A stretch of DNA of 64,000 nt from contig JAKZHN010000025.1 in assembly GCA_037179335.1 (NCBI GenBank), positions 496,001 to 560,000 on the forward strand. The letters are read 5' to 3'. Of this stretch, positions 44,284-54,329 are shown piece by piece. Position 1 is the stretch's first letter. The number at the start of each line of letters is the position of its first letter. Source of the stretch: Cyclaneusma minus (taxonomy: Eukaryota > Ascomycota > Leotiomycetes > Marthamycetales > Marthamycetaceae). The position numbers and the translations under genes are program-made. The notes under the pieces are model-generated. The model had not been told where the DNA came from. It saw nothing but the letters and a program-made list of their open reading frames with translations, and searched no databases.

Positions 44284-46066
44284 ATGCCTTCCTTCGAGAT
44301 TGTCATCGTTGGCGCTGGAATTGCCGGAATCGCAGCCTCCATTGGTCTCTCACTGAAAGGCCACAAAGTCACAGTCTGTATTCCCTGCAGGAAGCGCAGC
44401 TTGAGCGACCATTGACGTCAGCAGGTTATAGAGTATATGCCAGGGCTCCGCGTGTTCGGCGATGGCATCGGAATTGCGGCCAATTCTCAGCGCATCCTAA
44501 AGTACTATGATCTTTTGGAACAACTCCAGACTCTGGCAAAGAATGATATCGGATGGATGCAGCATCGCCGGTATGAGACTGGGGAGATTATCTCTAGGAG
44601 GGATATGACAAGTCATGCGGAGCAGTTTGGATATCCGTGAGTTGGACTTGATTGTTTTTCGATTGCTGTACTTGACTTACCAGGAGAAGGAGTTACTTCA
44701 TCTCACGGAAGGCTTACCAGCAGCTGTTGTTTGATAAAGCAGAGCAACTAGGAGTTCAGTTCCAATTCGACGCTCGTGCTGATTCGGTGGAAGATGATTC
44801 TGAACGGCCAGTATTGTTGCTGAAAGACGGAAGGAAGATGGAAGCAGACTTGATCGTTGCTGCAGACGGTATGTGATTGGTCCAAGCAGAAATCTCCTCG
44901 ATTCTGCTTTCGCCATTCCTTTTCCACAAGAGTATTTATTGACTATTCCCGTACAGGAGTTGGATCTATCATCAGAAAATTCATGTATCCCGACATCAAC
45001 GTCGAGACTCCCAGTGAATGCTTTCGCGCCAGTATCCCTGCATCAAAGCTGCTCTCTCATGAGCTTACCCCTGGTCTGAGTTCTCGATCGATTGACTTCT
45101 GGATGGGACCTCATCGCATTTTCGTTACGTCGCCCTGCAGTGATATTGACCAGATCGGTATTTCTTTGATCCAGCCTGGCAATACTGGCGACTTGGGTAG
45201 TTGGAAAAAGAAGGCTGATCTAGAGCAAATGCGCGAAGTGGGAAAAGACTTTGCTCCGAGTGTACGAAAGGTGCTTGAATATGTTGATGAAGCGGTGGTT
45301 TGGAAGCTTTCTGAAGTCCCTTCTTTGCCTTCATGGTACGTTGAAGAAAGCATCGGTTCTGGGCTGCTGAGCAGGGATGTGCTTGAGAGATTCTGCCGAT
45401 CTTGTATTGCACGGGATATGTTACAAAAGCTGCTAATTTTGTGTGTAGGGTGAGCAAAGGAGGCAGGGTACTTCTCATTGGAGACGCTGCTCACGGCATG
45501 CAGCCTCATCAAGGCCAGGTATGATTTCAGGCTTTCCTCTCAAGGGAATTTGGAACAGAGCTGGAACACTTCTCCAGGCAAGCGCCTCGTTTCGTACACT
45601 GGCTGATCTGAGCACATGAACAGGGGGGAGCGCAAGGACTCGAAGATGGTGCTTCACTAGCCGAAGCTCTCACGTTTGCGTCTGCTTCCTCGGACATCAC
45701 ACAGACCCTGCACGCTTTTGAGAAACTGCGCAAGCCCCGCGTAGAAGTGATTGTCAAAGCTGCCTCTGGGATGAGCACGGCATGGATGCTCCCTGATGGA
45801 AAAGGTCAACAACAGCGCGATGCAGCAATGTGCAAGATACCTATGTGGGCCTCGAAGGACTTGAAGCGGGAGCATATTGATAAGGTTCCTGAATCCCTAC
45901 GGGATCCCACATATCCTGAGTGGGTAATGGGTCACGATGCTGTGGACTTTGTGAGTTGCATCCGGCAGTTCTTTGGCAAGATCTTGTGGACCGTGGTGGC
46001 GGGCAGAAGATATGTGGCTAACTGTGGTGCTAGGCTCGACGGCAGCTTGGTCAGCTCCTTGCTTGA
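44284..46066 (+). CDS. FAD-dependent monooxygenase, salicylate-hydroxylase-like
   Basis: Seven exons (44284..44373, 44425..44636, 44684..44868, 44957..45335, 45449..45518, 45624..45950, 46034..46066) give 431 aa, the usual length. GAGIAG at residues 10-15 is the FAD dinucleotide motif. DLIVAADGVGS is the DG motif, joined across an intron. GDAAHGMQPHQGQGG is the second FAD motif (D301), also joined across an intron. The last intron (45951-46033) has a CTAAC branch; splicing gives the family-typical ending FARRQLGQLLA, while read-through would add an unrelated 42-residue tail. Such enzymes hydroxylate or decarboxylatively hydroxylate aromatic rings with NAD(P)H. The many introns argue against recent bacterial transfer. 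Substrate unknown. Confidence 0.88.
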
Positions 46067-48434
46067 TAGATGTGGGGATTCAAAGAGGAGCGATTCTAGG
46101 AGATCCTAGACGATTCTGAGTGTATAAACACAATCCTTATCTAACCTGCCAAGTTCCATCATGCTTGCCGACGATCCAAAGTTATGACTGCTATGACTGC
46201 TATGACTGTAATGACCACAACTGATGCCGGAAAGGCGTCCTCATGTAGGCCTCCTAGGCTCTTACGCAAGTTCCTCTACCCACAGTCTCAGAGAGTCATG
46301 GACCGAGAGCATGTCCAAGTTCAGAAGCGGACAGATTCCAGTTCATGAGAGAAACCCCAGCACTGCTGTGATGTTTGTGCATACGGCTGATCGGAAGTCA
46401 CCAGCAGTCCTCACGGTTTGTTCTCAGGCAAGGAAGGTAGCGTCTGATCTGTCTCCGAGAAAGATGGAACACCTTACTGCAAGGTCAAGGGACAAGGAAC
46501 CTCTGTAGGTACGACTCGGCCTCTGTTGTTGGGATGCGCCTAGTGAACGTCACCGGATCAGTTCATTACAGAAGTACTGTTATGCTGAAGATAATGGACA
46601 TATTATGATAGGCGCGTTTGAGTCTCCGGTTTTACTGGCAGGCAGTCAGGTACATATTCCCCCACGACCACGCTTCTCCCCTGTCGCCGATCTACGATGT
46701 CAGTGGGGATGCAAGACTGCGATCGTGGCCCAAAAGTTCAGAATCAAGATCCAATCAGCATCCCCCGCTTCTTCAGTGAATTGTCTTTTATCTAGACAGA
46801 TCCAGACATATCGCGAGCACCGGATTTGCTCAGGCGAAAGCCGGCCGACAAATGGTCCGACAAAATATTTCCATGAGGTCTGCCACCCTCACGTTATCAG
46901 TCAGATTTGACCCCTCCTTTTAATATGTGCTCGGACAATTAACTGACATCTGTAGAGTGTTTCTGTGTGGGTGTGAGGATATGCGGTGGTGTTTACCGAG
47001 ATCCGTCTAGGACTGCCTGTTTTGGACATCTGCCCCGATACCACGAAGATAATGCAAGGTGAGACTGGGAACTGCTTACAGTGCAGAACGGAAAGACAGT
47101 ATGGCGTTCTAAGCGTCAGAGATCTTGTCGTTGAAACCCCAAGTTGAATTTTGTTCACGACGGAGGAGCGATAGTCAATCGCAGGTGCTGTGAATTGGGC
47201 CAAGTGGAGATTGCGGAGGAAGAGGGTTGACACGGAGCGCGATGAGATCAGTGAACCATGTCGTCGTCAAGCTTAAGACCCGGCCGTGCCAAAATCACGG
47301 GTAGGATTCAAGGACTAGGTCCAAGAACCAGATTCAAGGACCATGTACTCCGAAGACTTGATCTGATTCCCCCAGGAACCTCGCAAATCCTATCCGAGCG
47401 TGCAGGATTGTGGAACAGGGGACGACCAATTTTATCTTCAGGACACCTGAAGATCGAAGACATTGCTGCAAGTCATACCCCCACTGTCATGGACGATAGA
47501 TATCTTGCATTATCTGATGCCGTACTTATTGGGAGAAATTCCAGAAGAAGAATTGATCGACTCTGCTTATTCTGCATCCAGGTCGCTTTCAAAGTATTCT
47601 GCAGTCCCTGGATGATCTCGGAGCCCCCACCAAGTTGGCTAGGTAGAGCCGACAGATTCAAGTTCTCTTCTCGAGTTCCTTGTCTGTATATCCGTTATGT
47701 GCTGTGGTTCAATCACTGTATGGTTGACTTACGCAGTGAATGACCAGGGCTGCCACTCCTCGACACTCAAGATGGAGTGGTTGAGTTCCCATGAACTAGT
47801 CGGATGAGCGAAGCGGCTCAGGCTTGCAAACTTCCATTTACTCTTTTACAATCAGGTCAAAATCCCTACATAGACCTGAAGGATGTGCATGCAATATGAA
47901 GCAGCGATTTTGTCGTGAGGGTTGATGCCGTCTGGTGTCAACTCATGCATCCTCTTCTTGAGTCGGCCGAATCCACCTCGATGCGTACATCATGTTGATC
48001 CCCAGAAGCGTCTTGCAGTGCAGATTTGTGGTACACCCAATATGCCAAGATGCAGAAGCCTGTGTTCAAGCAACATCCACTGATGCACACTGTCTGAACT
48101 TTGGAACTCATGGTCTGAGCGTTTGTTATAGCCTTCAGGTTATATGTGAGGGTGTGAGAACCTTAAACCTTCTGAGTTTGAGTATTATGTGTCTGAAGTA
48201 AGCCTTCTATATTGGTTTATTCACTTGGACCATACCGTACCCCTTAGTCTTTTGATCAGGAATTTGCCACCTTTCGTACAATTGTTTTCACCAACTCTAT
48301 TGAAGTTTGTTGCGGGTACCTGATCAGCTCAACGGATATCGTTCACAGGACTATTTAACACCGCCTCATGTAATAATCGTCGAAAATGAGGTTTCCACCA
48401 CCAGAAGTCCAGGCTACATGGCCGGCTCCAAAGT
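46067..48434. other. Long intergenic region (2.4 kb)
   Basis: No gene supported. A TATGACTGC nonamer is repeated about three times at 46184-46210. A 161-codon open frame at 47258-47743 has no motif, and its early part reads over small direct repeats (ATTCAAGGAC), so it is left unannotated. Confidence 0.45.
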
Positions 48435-49736
48435 ATGACTGATTTTTCATTTGATCCCGAGCTAGACACTCATGTTGGACAACCACTAACGGAGAACAGC
48501 TATGTCGATCCTGTGCTTCGAAAAACATATGCTCCTCGCGTCAGTACGCTATTCATGGTCGTTGCTACAGTTTTTGTCGGCCTCCGTGTCTACGCTCGTT
48601 TCTTCAAAGCAAAAGTGCATGGCCTCGACGATTACCTTGTCCTCGCCGCTTGGGTCCCTGCTGTTGGACTTTCGGCTACCATCTGGCTTGCCATCAACAA
48701 ATACCAATGGAACCGCCATATCTGGGACGTCGATCCAGGTCCTCATGGCGAAAACCTCATCTCTGAACGCGCCATCAGCTGGGCTTGTCAGATGCTCTAC
48801 ATGTTGTCATCAAGTTTGACAAAGTTGAGTCTGTTGGTGTTTTACAAAAGGATCATGGGCCGAGGAAGGGTCATGATGGTGCTGAATTGTTTCATTGCTC
48901 TCACGACCGCTTATCTTGTGACATTTGTGCTGGCTTTGCTGCTTGAGTGTCGGCCACTGGCGCATTACTGGTACATCCTCGTGGAGCCTGAAGGAACGGG
49001 CGGAACATGCGCTGACGAGTCTGCTCTGCTGCTTGTGTCGGGAGTCATGAACTGTCTTCTTGATACAGCGATACTTGTCATTCCGATTCCCACCGTCTGG
49101 AAGCTTAACATCAATTTCCGACAAAAGTGTCAAGTGTCTTCCATCTTTGCGACCGGTGTCTTCGTGCTTGGTAGCAGTGCTATTCGAATCAGTGCGACAC
49201 TTGCAACGACGGCTCTCAGCTATGATGTCACCTGGGATGGGTACTTGGTGTTTATGTGGATTGGAATTGAGGTCGACGTTGGGTTGATGTGTGCTAGTCT
49301 GCCAGCGCTGAGTAGTTTGGTCAAGGGGTGGAGAGCAGAGAGCAAGACACGAAGCAGTCGAGCAAGGTCGGAGAGTACTCCAAGCAGATCGAGTAGATTC
49401 TTTCGGAGGAGCAAGAGTGCTTTGAGCAGTCAGGCTAGTGGGAACACTCCGATGGCGATCCAGACGATTGGTGGGTCATATGTGATGGTTTCGGGGCCGA
49501 ATAGTCAGTCGCAGTGGATCTTGCGGGAGAATCCTGGGCGGAATGATATTCTGGTCAGCAAAGAGGTGCATATTTATGATGAGGAGATGGAGCTGGACTA
49601 CCTTGATGAGGTGACACTGCCGAGTACCGTGTATACCGGTGGGAGGCAGAGTTTGCATCGAGAAGCATTTCGTGGGTCTCAAGATGTGAGTTGGATCAAG
49701 GACAGTAGTAGCGAGTTCCTGTACCATGCAAAGTAG
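48435..49736 (+). CDS. Fungal rhodopsin-domain / PTH11-like seven-TM protein
   Basis: This intronless frame encodes 433 aa. After a roughly 35-residue N-terminus come seven hydrophobic segments. They match the fungal integral-membrane (rhodopsin-domain) family related to PTH11 receptors: VGLRVYARFF after TM1, the GLDDYLVLAAW motif, QMLYMLSSSLTKLSLLVFYKRI in TM3, and LDTAILVIPIPTVWKL in TM5. No CFEM domain is present at the N-terminus. The C-terminal 130 residues are cytosolic, Ser/Arg-rich and then acidic. Family members sense surface or metabolite cues at the plasma membrane; the ligand is unknown. Its position between an FAD monooxygenase and a zinc-cluster regulator is noted but not proof of shared function. 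Confidence 0.88.
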   Translation: MTDFSFDPELDTHVGQPLTENSYVDPVLRKTYAPRVSTLFMVVATVFVGLRVYARFFKAKVHGLDDYLVLAAWVPAVGLSATIWLAINKYQWNRHIWDVDPGPHGENLISERAISWACQMLYMLSSSLTKLSLLVFYKRIMGRGRVMMVLNCFIALTTAYLVTFVLALLLECRPLAHYWYILVEPEGTGGTCADESALLLVSGVMNCLLDTAILVIPIPTVWKLNINFRQKCQVSSIFATGVFVLGSSAIRISATLATTALSYDVTWDGYLVFMWIGIEVDVGLMCASLPALSSLVKGWRAESKTRSSRARSESTPSRSSRFFRRSKSALSSQASGNTPMAIQTIGGSYVMVSGPNSQSQWILRENPGRNDILVSKEVHIYDEEMELDYLDEVTLPSTVYTGGRQSLHREAFRGSQDVSWIKDSSSEFLYHAK

Positions 49737-50410
49737 TAATGGAGACGTGATTAGGAAAGAACGTACCTTGGAGATGATTCCTATGACTTGCGGTTCGAGA
49801 GTCCAAAAAACGAGTTCTCCTGAAATTTATAAGCGTCTGGAGTATTCGAGTTGCAGACAGGCTTTCGTGTCAAATGATCATGGCGTGCCCACTGTCGAGG
49901 TTTGCTGTGAGTGTCATGCTACTCTGGAGTATCGTGCTGCTTTGCAGGAGTGATGCGTGGTCACGTCGTCCATTCTGGAGATTGCATAGAGCAGACAAAT
50001 CAGGAGGAGCATATGTTAGCTTGCTTGAGACAGGTACGTGCTATGAAAACGCTAGAAGCGGAACGGAAGGCTAATTCTTGAAGTCTCTTTTTCAGAAAAG
50101 AGGCACGGATTTTCTTGTATCCGAAGGCAGCGGCGGATTCTGGTCCACGGGGACGGCGTCAAAATGTGTGCGGCAATTTGTGATATAGCTTTGGAAGAAT
50201 CCGCTGCGAAGAAGCTAACCAAAGTATACGAACCAATCAGAGTGCAGGATTTCATACTTCTAAACTAGCGCCTAGGAGATTATCGCCAAAATCACCCGCT
50301 TCAGCAGAGCTTTCGCGCTTGGTCCACTTTAGAGATCTGCGCCCACTCTCTCTTCTTTCTTGACTGGTTGTTACAGGGCGCCAGCCGTTGAGATCATTGC
50401 AACATCAATC
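49737..50410. other. Intergenic between receptor and Zn2Cys6 genes
   Basis: About 670 bp in tandem orientation. No supported coding sequence. Confidence 0.4.
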
Positions 50411-51540
50411 ATGCCTGATCAAAGTGAGTCTCCGACCCCAGTCTTAAACACCCTGCCACCAGCCATGCTGACGCCTCCAAAGCTACTGTCCTTGCGCACG
50501 GCGCAGTCAATGGAAACAGCGACCCAGGAAAAGATCCTCCGGTATGTATATACGTTTTGTAGCCCAGATTTGCTACCATGCACAGATATATAATAATGTG
50601 ACGCTTGCTAACAATAGAGATACAGAAGAAAGGTCAACACAAGACGCCTAAGCCAATTGGTGGATTCAGCTGCACTACTTGCCGCAAGGGCCACAGGCGT
50701 TGCGACCAGGGAAGACCGTGTGGGCGCTGCGTCGACGACGGTGTCGCAGATACGTGTGTTTACCCACAGCGAGGCCACTCCCGCAAAGCAGCCGCCAGGC
50801 GACAGCGCCCTTCTCGAGCTCCCGTCGATAACGACCTTGCGCCCCAAAAACCAGACGCTCCTCTCGCCGCATCGGCCGAAGAGCACCCAGGCCTTCAGCT
50901 TGATTCAGAACACACCGCTGCCTTTGACTTCCAGCCAGATGTCGACCTCCTTCCCTCTACACCCCGCGTGCCTATGACACCCGAGGAACCTGTGGATGAT
51001 TATCAGCAAGCCACTCAGCTCGATACACAACCCAGCTCTGCCATGAACGTTCAGTCAGACATTGGTCTGGTTCGCTCTCCACCCCGCCCCTTTCAAGTAG
51101 CCGTCGAGTCTCACAACCATTCGGAATCACCTCCCACCGTCGAAACTCAACTCACTCCTTCTGCGGTTGATCGTCAACGGAATGAAGAGGCACGCCTTGT
51201 TGTCGCCATCAGATGGTATGAGCAAGCGCTGCGTAATGGTTGGGTCGCTCCTCACGCCTTGCCAGAATCGGACTATGCTACTCATGCTCGTCGGGCTCGC
51301 TCTCAAGCCATTGATCTGCCTACAGAGACAATCCGTTTCAACGCTGGAATGTGGTTGCAGTACGCACTTCGCAACGGTTGGCACAATTGGGAGCTCATGG
51401 GCAATGAGACACCATTCAGGGAGGCTACCGATTATCACGGGGACGCAGGAGGGGTCACGTGGGACCGACACCCAGGTACAGACAAAATAAATAAAGCTAA
51501 AGAACTAAGAGGGGGACGGGGGTTTGGCTACCTTAAGTAG
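50411..51540 (+). CDS. Zn2Cys6 zinc-cluster protein, putative transcription factor
   Basis: The proposed exons 50411..50545 and 50626..51540 give 349 aa. The zinc cluster is complete: cysteines C61, C64, C71, C77, C80 and C89 in the C-x2-C-x6-C-x5-C-x2-C-x8-C pattern, followed by an Arg/Lys-rich stretch. The middle is acidic and Pro-rich. The C-terminal part contains two related helices, EQALRNGW and QYALRNGW. The intron is uncertain: the consensus donor GTATGT (50542) breaks the frame, so the overlapping GTATAT at 50546 was used with the CAG acceptor at 50625 and the CTAAC branch at 50608. Translation might instead start elsewhere. No fungal-specific TF middle homology domain is seen, and the protein is short for the class. 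A truncated paralogue lies 0.9 kb downstream. Confidence 0.65.
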
Positions 51541-52464
51541 CTGGCAGAATCCCCGGCCGGTCGCTTAGTGCGCTAGCGTGTAAATAAACAGCTGCGGAGG
51601 AACCTTCCTCCAAAATGGCCGCTTCGGGCCCGAAGCCCCGTAACACCGATGACGCGTTTGATCGTGCAGGAAAAGAGTACCGGCGAGATGGACCTTTGTC
51701 CCTAGTTTGACGACCACGTGGTCGTGTACACAACAAGGAATCTGCAAGTCTATACAGCCGTCCGTCACTGGTCGACTGGGGATGCTTATATTGTCGCCAC
51801 GATAAGCTTCATCTTGTCTGAAGGCCTGGACGCGTAGGACCAGAACCCAGATTTTCTCCTCCCGGAAAACAGAAAAATCAACTTCCCGCTCAACGGGTCT
51901 GTTGATGCGAACTTCTCGGACAAGTAACTTTGGCGGACTATGATTCTAGCATTCCCCAGTGATGATTGATGGTCGGTCCTTCAAAATAGGTCCATGCTTC
52001 GATCCATTTGAGAGCTTGACTTGGGACTGGGCTGCAAAAAATGACCCTGAGCATCAGAATTTAGTAGCTACTGGGGATATTGGGAAGATGGTAAGCTGCT
52101 TCTGTCGCTCGGGATTCAGTTCTTAATGAATAAGCCGGCAGCTGAGTATTTTTCCTCTCCCTACGTGACTTTGTGACGCATTCATTCTCGTTCAAGTCCG
52201 TGATATTTGGTTTTTGAGATTCATTTTCGCCCCTAATTTGATAACCACATGCTCCGACGCCTATGAACCCTTGAAACGCATACTATCTTTCTCAACGACT
52301 ACGGCTACGCAATGGTCCCTTAGCCAGAACCACTACATGCTCATGTTTTGTGTTGCTGCTCCTCTAACCAACACCGTCACTCTCGAAAGGCCGCCAACAA
52401 GTGACTGCGACTTCCTCAAGCTCACGCCAATAATATTGAACGCGAAGACCATCCTGCACCAGTC
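51541..52464. other. Intergenic between the two paralogues
   Basis: About 920 bp. I looked for a decayed zinc-cluster exon ahead of the second paralogue and found no CxxC pattern in the frames read. Confidence 0.45.
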
Positions 52465-53265
52465 ATGGAAGCTCCCCTCCCTGCAACTATCGAAAAGGGA
52501 CCAGCTGCTGCGGTGGATTCTGAGCCAAGCCTTGAGCTTCATTCGCAATCCGGCCTCGCCAGTGCCTTTCAACCAGGTCGTGGCCTCGTCCGCATTCCAT
52601 CTCGTGCCCCATTCCCACCCGAGGTCAACGAAGCGGTCCATCTTGACGACTATCAGCCAGATCTCCACCTCGCCCCTTCTACACCTCCCTTCTCCACTCC
52701 GCTCGAGAACGACGAAGCAGCCAATTTTGGCTTTGGTAATTTCCCGTTACCGGGCCCCTATCCACCCGAAGACTTTCGGCCAAAAAATGCACTCGTCGCC
52801 TCTCCACCCCGCCACTCCACTCCGCCCGCGAACGAGGAAGTATCCGATCTTGGCCTTGCCGCAGACCTCCTTCCAGCTCCCGTGCCCGTCAGATCAGAAG
52901 TTCAAGTAGATGACCGCGAGGTGGAGTACCGCCGCAGACTTGCGGAGGAACGTCTGAGCGTTGCCATACAATGGTACGAGCAAGCCCTTCGTAACGGTTG
53001 GGTCGCTCCCGGCATCTTTCCCGAATCTGACTACGCTGCCCGAGTCGCTGCCCGTGTCAATTGGACTCCCGCTGCCAGCCCCCAAGCTATTGATATGCCA
53101 CCAGAGATTCTTCGTGCCAACCCCGCAAGGTGGCTGGCCTACGCACTTAGCAATGGATGGTATGTTCATGAACTCATGAACAACGAGAGACCCTTCGCAG
53201 AGGCCGAGGGTAGAGCAATCGACCGAGTGGGAGTGTATGCATACATCCGCGACCGGGGATTCTAA
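52465..53265 (+). CDS. Paralogue of the Zn2Cys6 protein lacking the zinc cluster
   Basis: This intronless frame encodes 266 aa from an ATG at 52465. Residues of about 165-255 align with the C-terminal part of the upstream protein: WYEQALRNGWVAP and a PESDYA block are shared, then an ARWLAYALSNGW repeat and HELMNNERPFAEA. The acidic, Pro-rich front is also similar in style. No cysteine cluster precedes it, in frame or in the upstream 250 bp. Either the second copy lost its DNA-binding domain after tandem duplication, or the upstream gene gained it by fusion. An open frame in another phase extends further upstream (52214) but has no homology. Function unknown; a dominant-negative partner is conceivable but only a guess. 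Confidence 0.65.
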   Translation: MEAPLPATIEKGPAAAVDSEPSLELHSQSGLASAFQPGRGLVRIPSRAPFPPEVNEAVHLDDYQPDLHLAPSTPPFSTPLENDEAANFGFGNFPLPGPYPPEDFRPKNALVASPPRHSTPPANEEVSDLGLAADLLPAPVPVRSEVQVDDREVEYRRRLAEERLSVAIQWYEQALRNGWVAPGIFPESDYAARVAARVNWTPAASPQAIDMPPEILRANPARWLAYALSNGWYVHELMNNERPFAEAEGRAIDRVGVYAYIRDRGF

Positions 53266-53785
53266 TTCCCAAGAGACGGAAGGGGGAAGTACGTGGTTCT
53301 GATGCTCGGGACGAGATGGGTCATCTTCTGGCTGCTTGAGGAATTCGCATACAGCAATTTTCTGACAAGATGCTAAAGCTTAGCGTGGTGATGAAAGAAG
53401 CATCCTGTGTCTACCAGTAAAGGTCGATTTTATGGGTTTGCGACTTCGAATCTACATACACTCTTCATCGTGCAAGGACAAGGACTTCAAAGGCGTGTAG
53501 GGGATAGGAAGTTTCAAGCACACGGTCCCCTTAGTAGGGCTAATCCCTAATCAATAATTTCAGCAGCTACTTGGGTATTGTCCTCTGCTTCTGCTTACGT
53601 GACCGTGTGGTGTATTCATTCTTGTTCTAACCATTCACTCTGTTGATTGAACTTAGAGACCGTGGTATTGATTAACAAAAGCCAATTTGCGACCAATTGA
53701 CTGCACACATACTATTCCCGCGCTTCGAAACAATATTTCCCATCATCCAACTTATACCCCACCCCTCCACGTCCGCACCAACATC
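53266..53785. other. Convergent intergenic region
   Basis: About 520 bp between the truncated paralogue and the stop of the CxxxC protein gene on the other strand. Nothing recognised. Confidence 0.4.
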
Positions 53786-54329
53786 CTACAACGCGATAAA
53801 AGCAACCAAAAACCCCAAAAGCCCGGCAGTAGACGCACCAATCCGAATGTTGGACGCAGCGCCACTCTCCGAGCTGGACGCAGAAGCAGCTGTAGTGCCA
53901 CTTTCTGTAGAAGAAGGTCCAGCGGTCGTAGTCGCGGAGGCGAGGTATGCCGAGATGCAGCCTTCGAGGCAGTCCGTGTAGCTAGTAATATCATCTGCAG
54001 CTTCATCTTCGAAAGGGCAGCGTATCTCGCAAGTCGATGTCGCATTTGCGGTGGCATTATCGGGGTTTGGAATGGCTAGGCATTGTGATGCGCATGTCAC
54101 GTTGCCGGAATCACCTTGATTGCCTCAGTCGAAATTCTCTGGATTCATTGCTGGTTTTCATGGCATATGTGGGAAACTTACATGCTGTGAGGCAAGAGAT
54201 TTCGGCAGTTACGGCGGATGAGGATGGGGAGGTGACGGAAGGGATGAGTAAAGAGCTTGCGCTGGTGGATTGAGCTGTGGCGGACAAAGCAGCCAAGATG
54301 GCAGAGAGGTAAATGATAGAGAAACGCAT
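53786..54329 (-). CDS. Secreted GPI-type protein with four CxxxC pairs
   Basis: Exons complement(53786..54114, 54182..54329) give 158 aa; the 67-bp intron (GTAAGT...TCAAG) is in phase 1 and completes the second cysteine. A signal peptide covers about residues 1-19. The mature part has exactly eight cysteines in four CxxxC pairs: C46/C50, C57/C61, C78/C82 and C98/C102. Two NAT sequons lie between the second and third pairs. The rest is a Ser/Thr-rich stalk ending in a hydrophobic tail (GLLGFLVAFIAL) without basic residues after it, as in GPI-anchor signals. A cell-surface, disulfide-stapled helical protein is likely; it could equally be an effector-like or wall protein. No named domain recognised. 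Confidence 0.75.

Noticed and set aside
45951..46109. Read-through C-terminus of the monooxygenase
   Set aside because: A good intron (GTGAGT, CTAAC, TAG) leads to the family-typical short ending.
47258..47743. 161-codon plus-strand open frame
   Set aside because: No motif, no splice partners and it runs over small direct repeats; length is possible by chance.
52214..52909. 231-codon frame overlapping the zinc-cluster-less paralogue
   Set aside because: The alternative frame at 52465-53265 carries the homology to the upstream gene; this one is its shadow.
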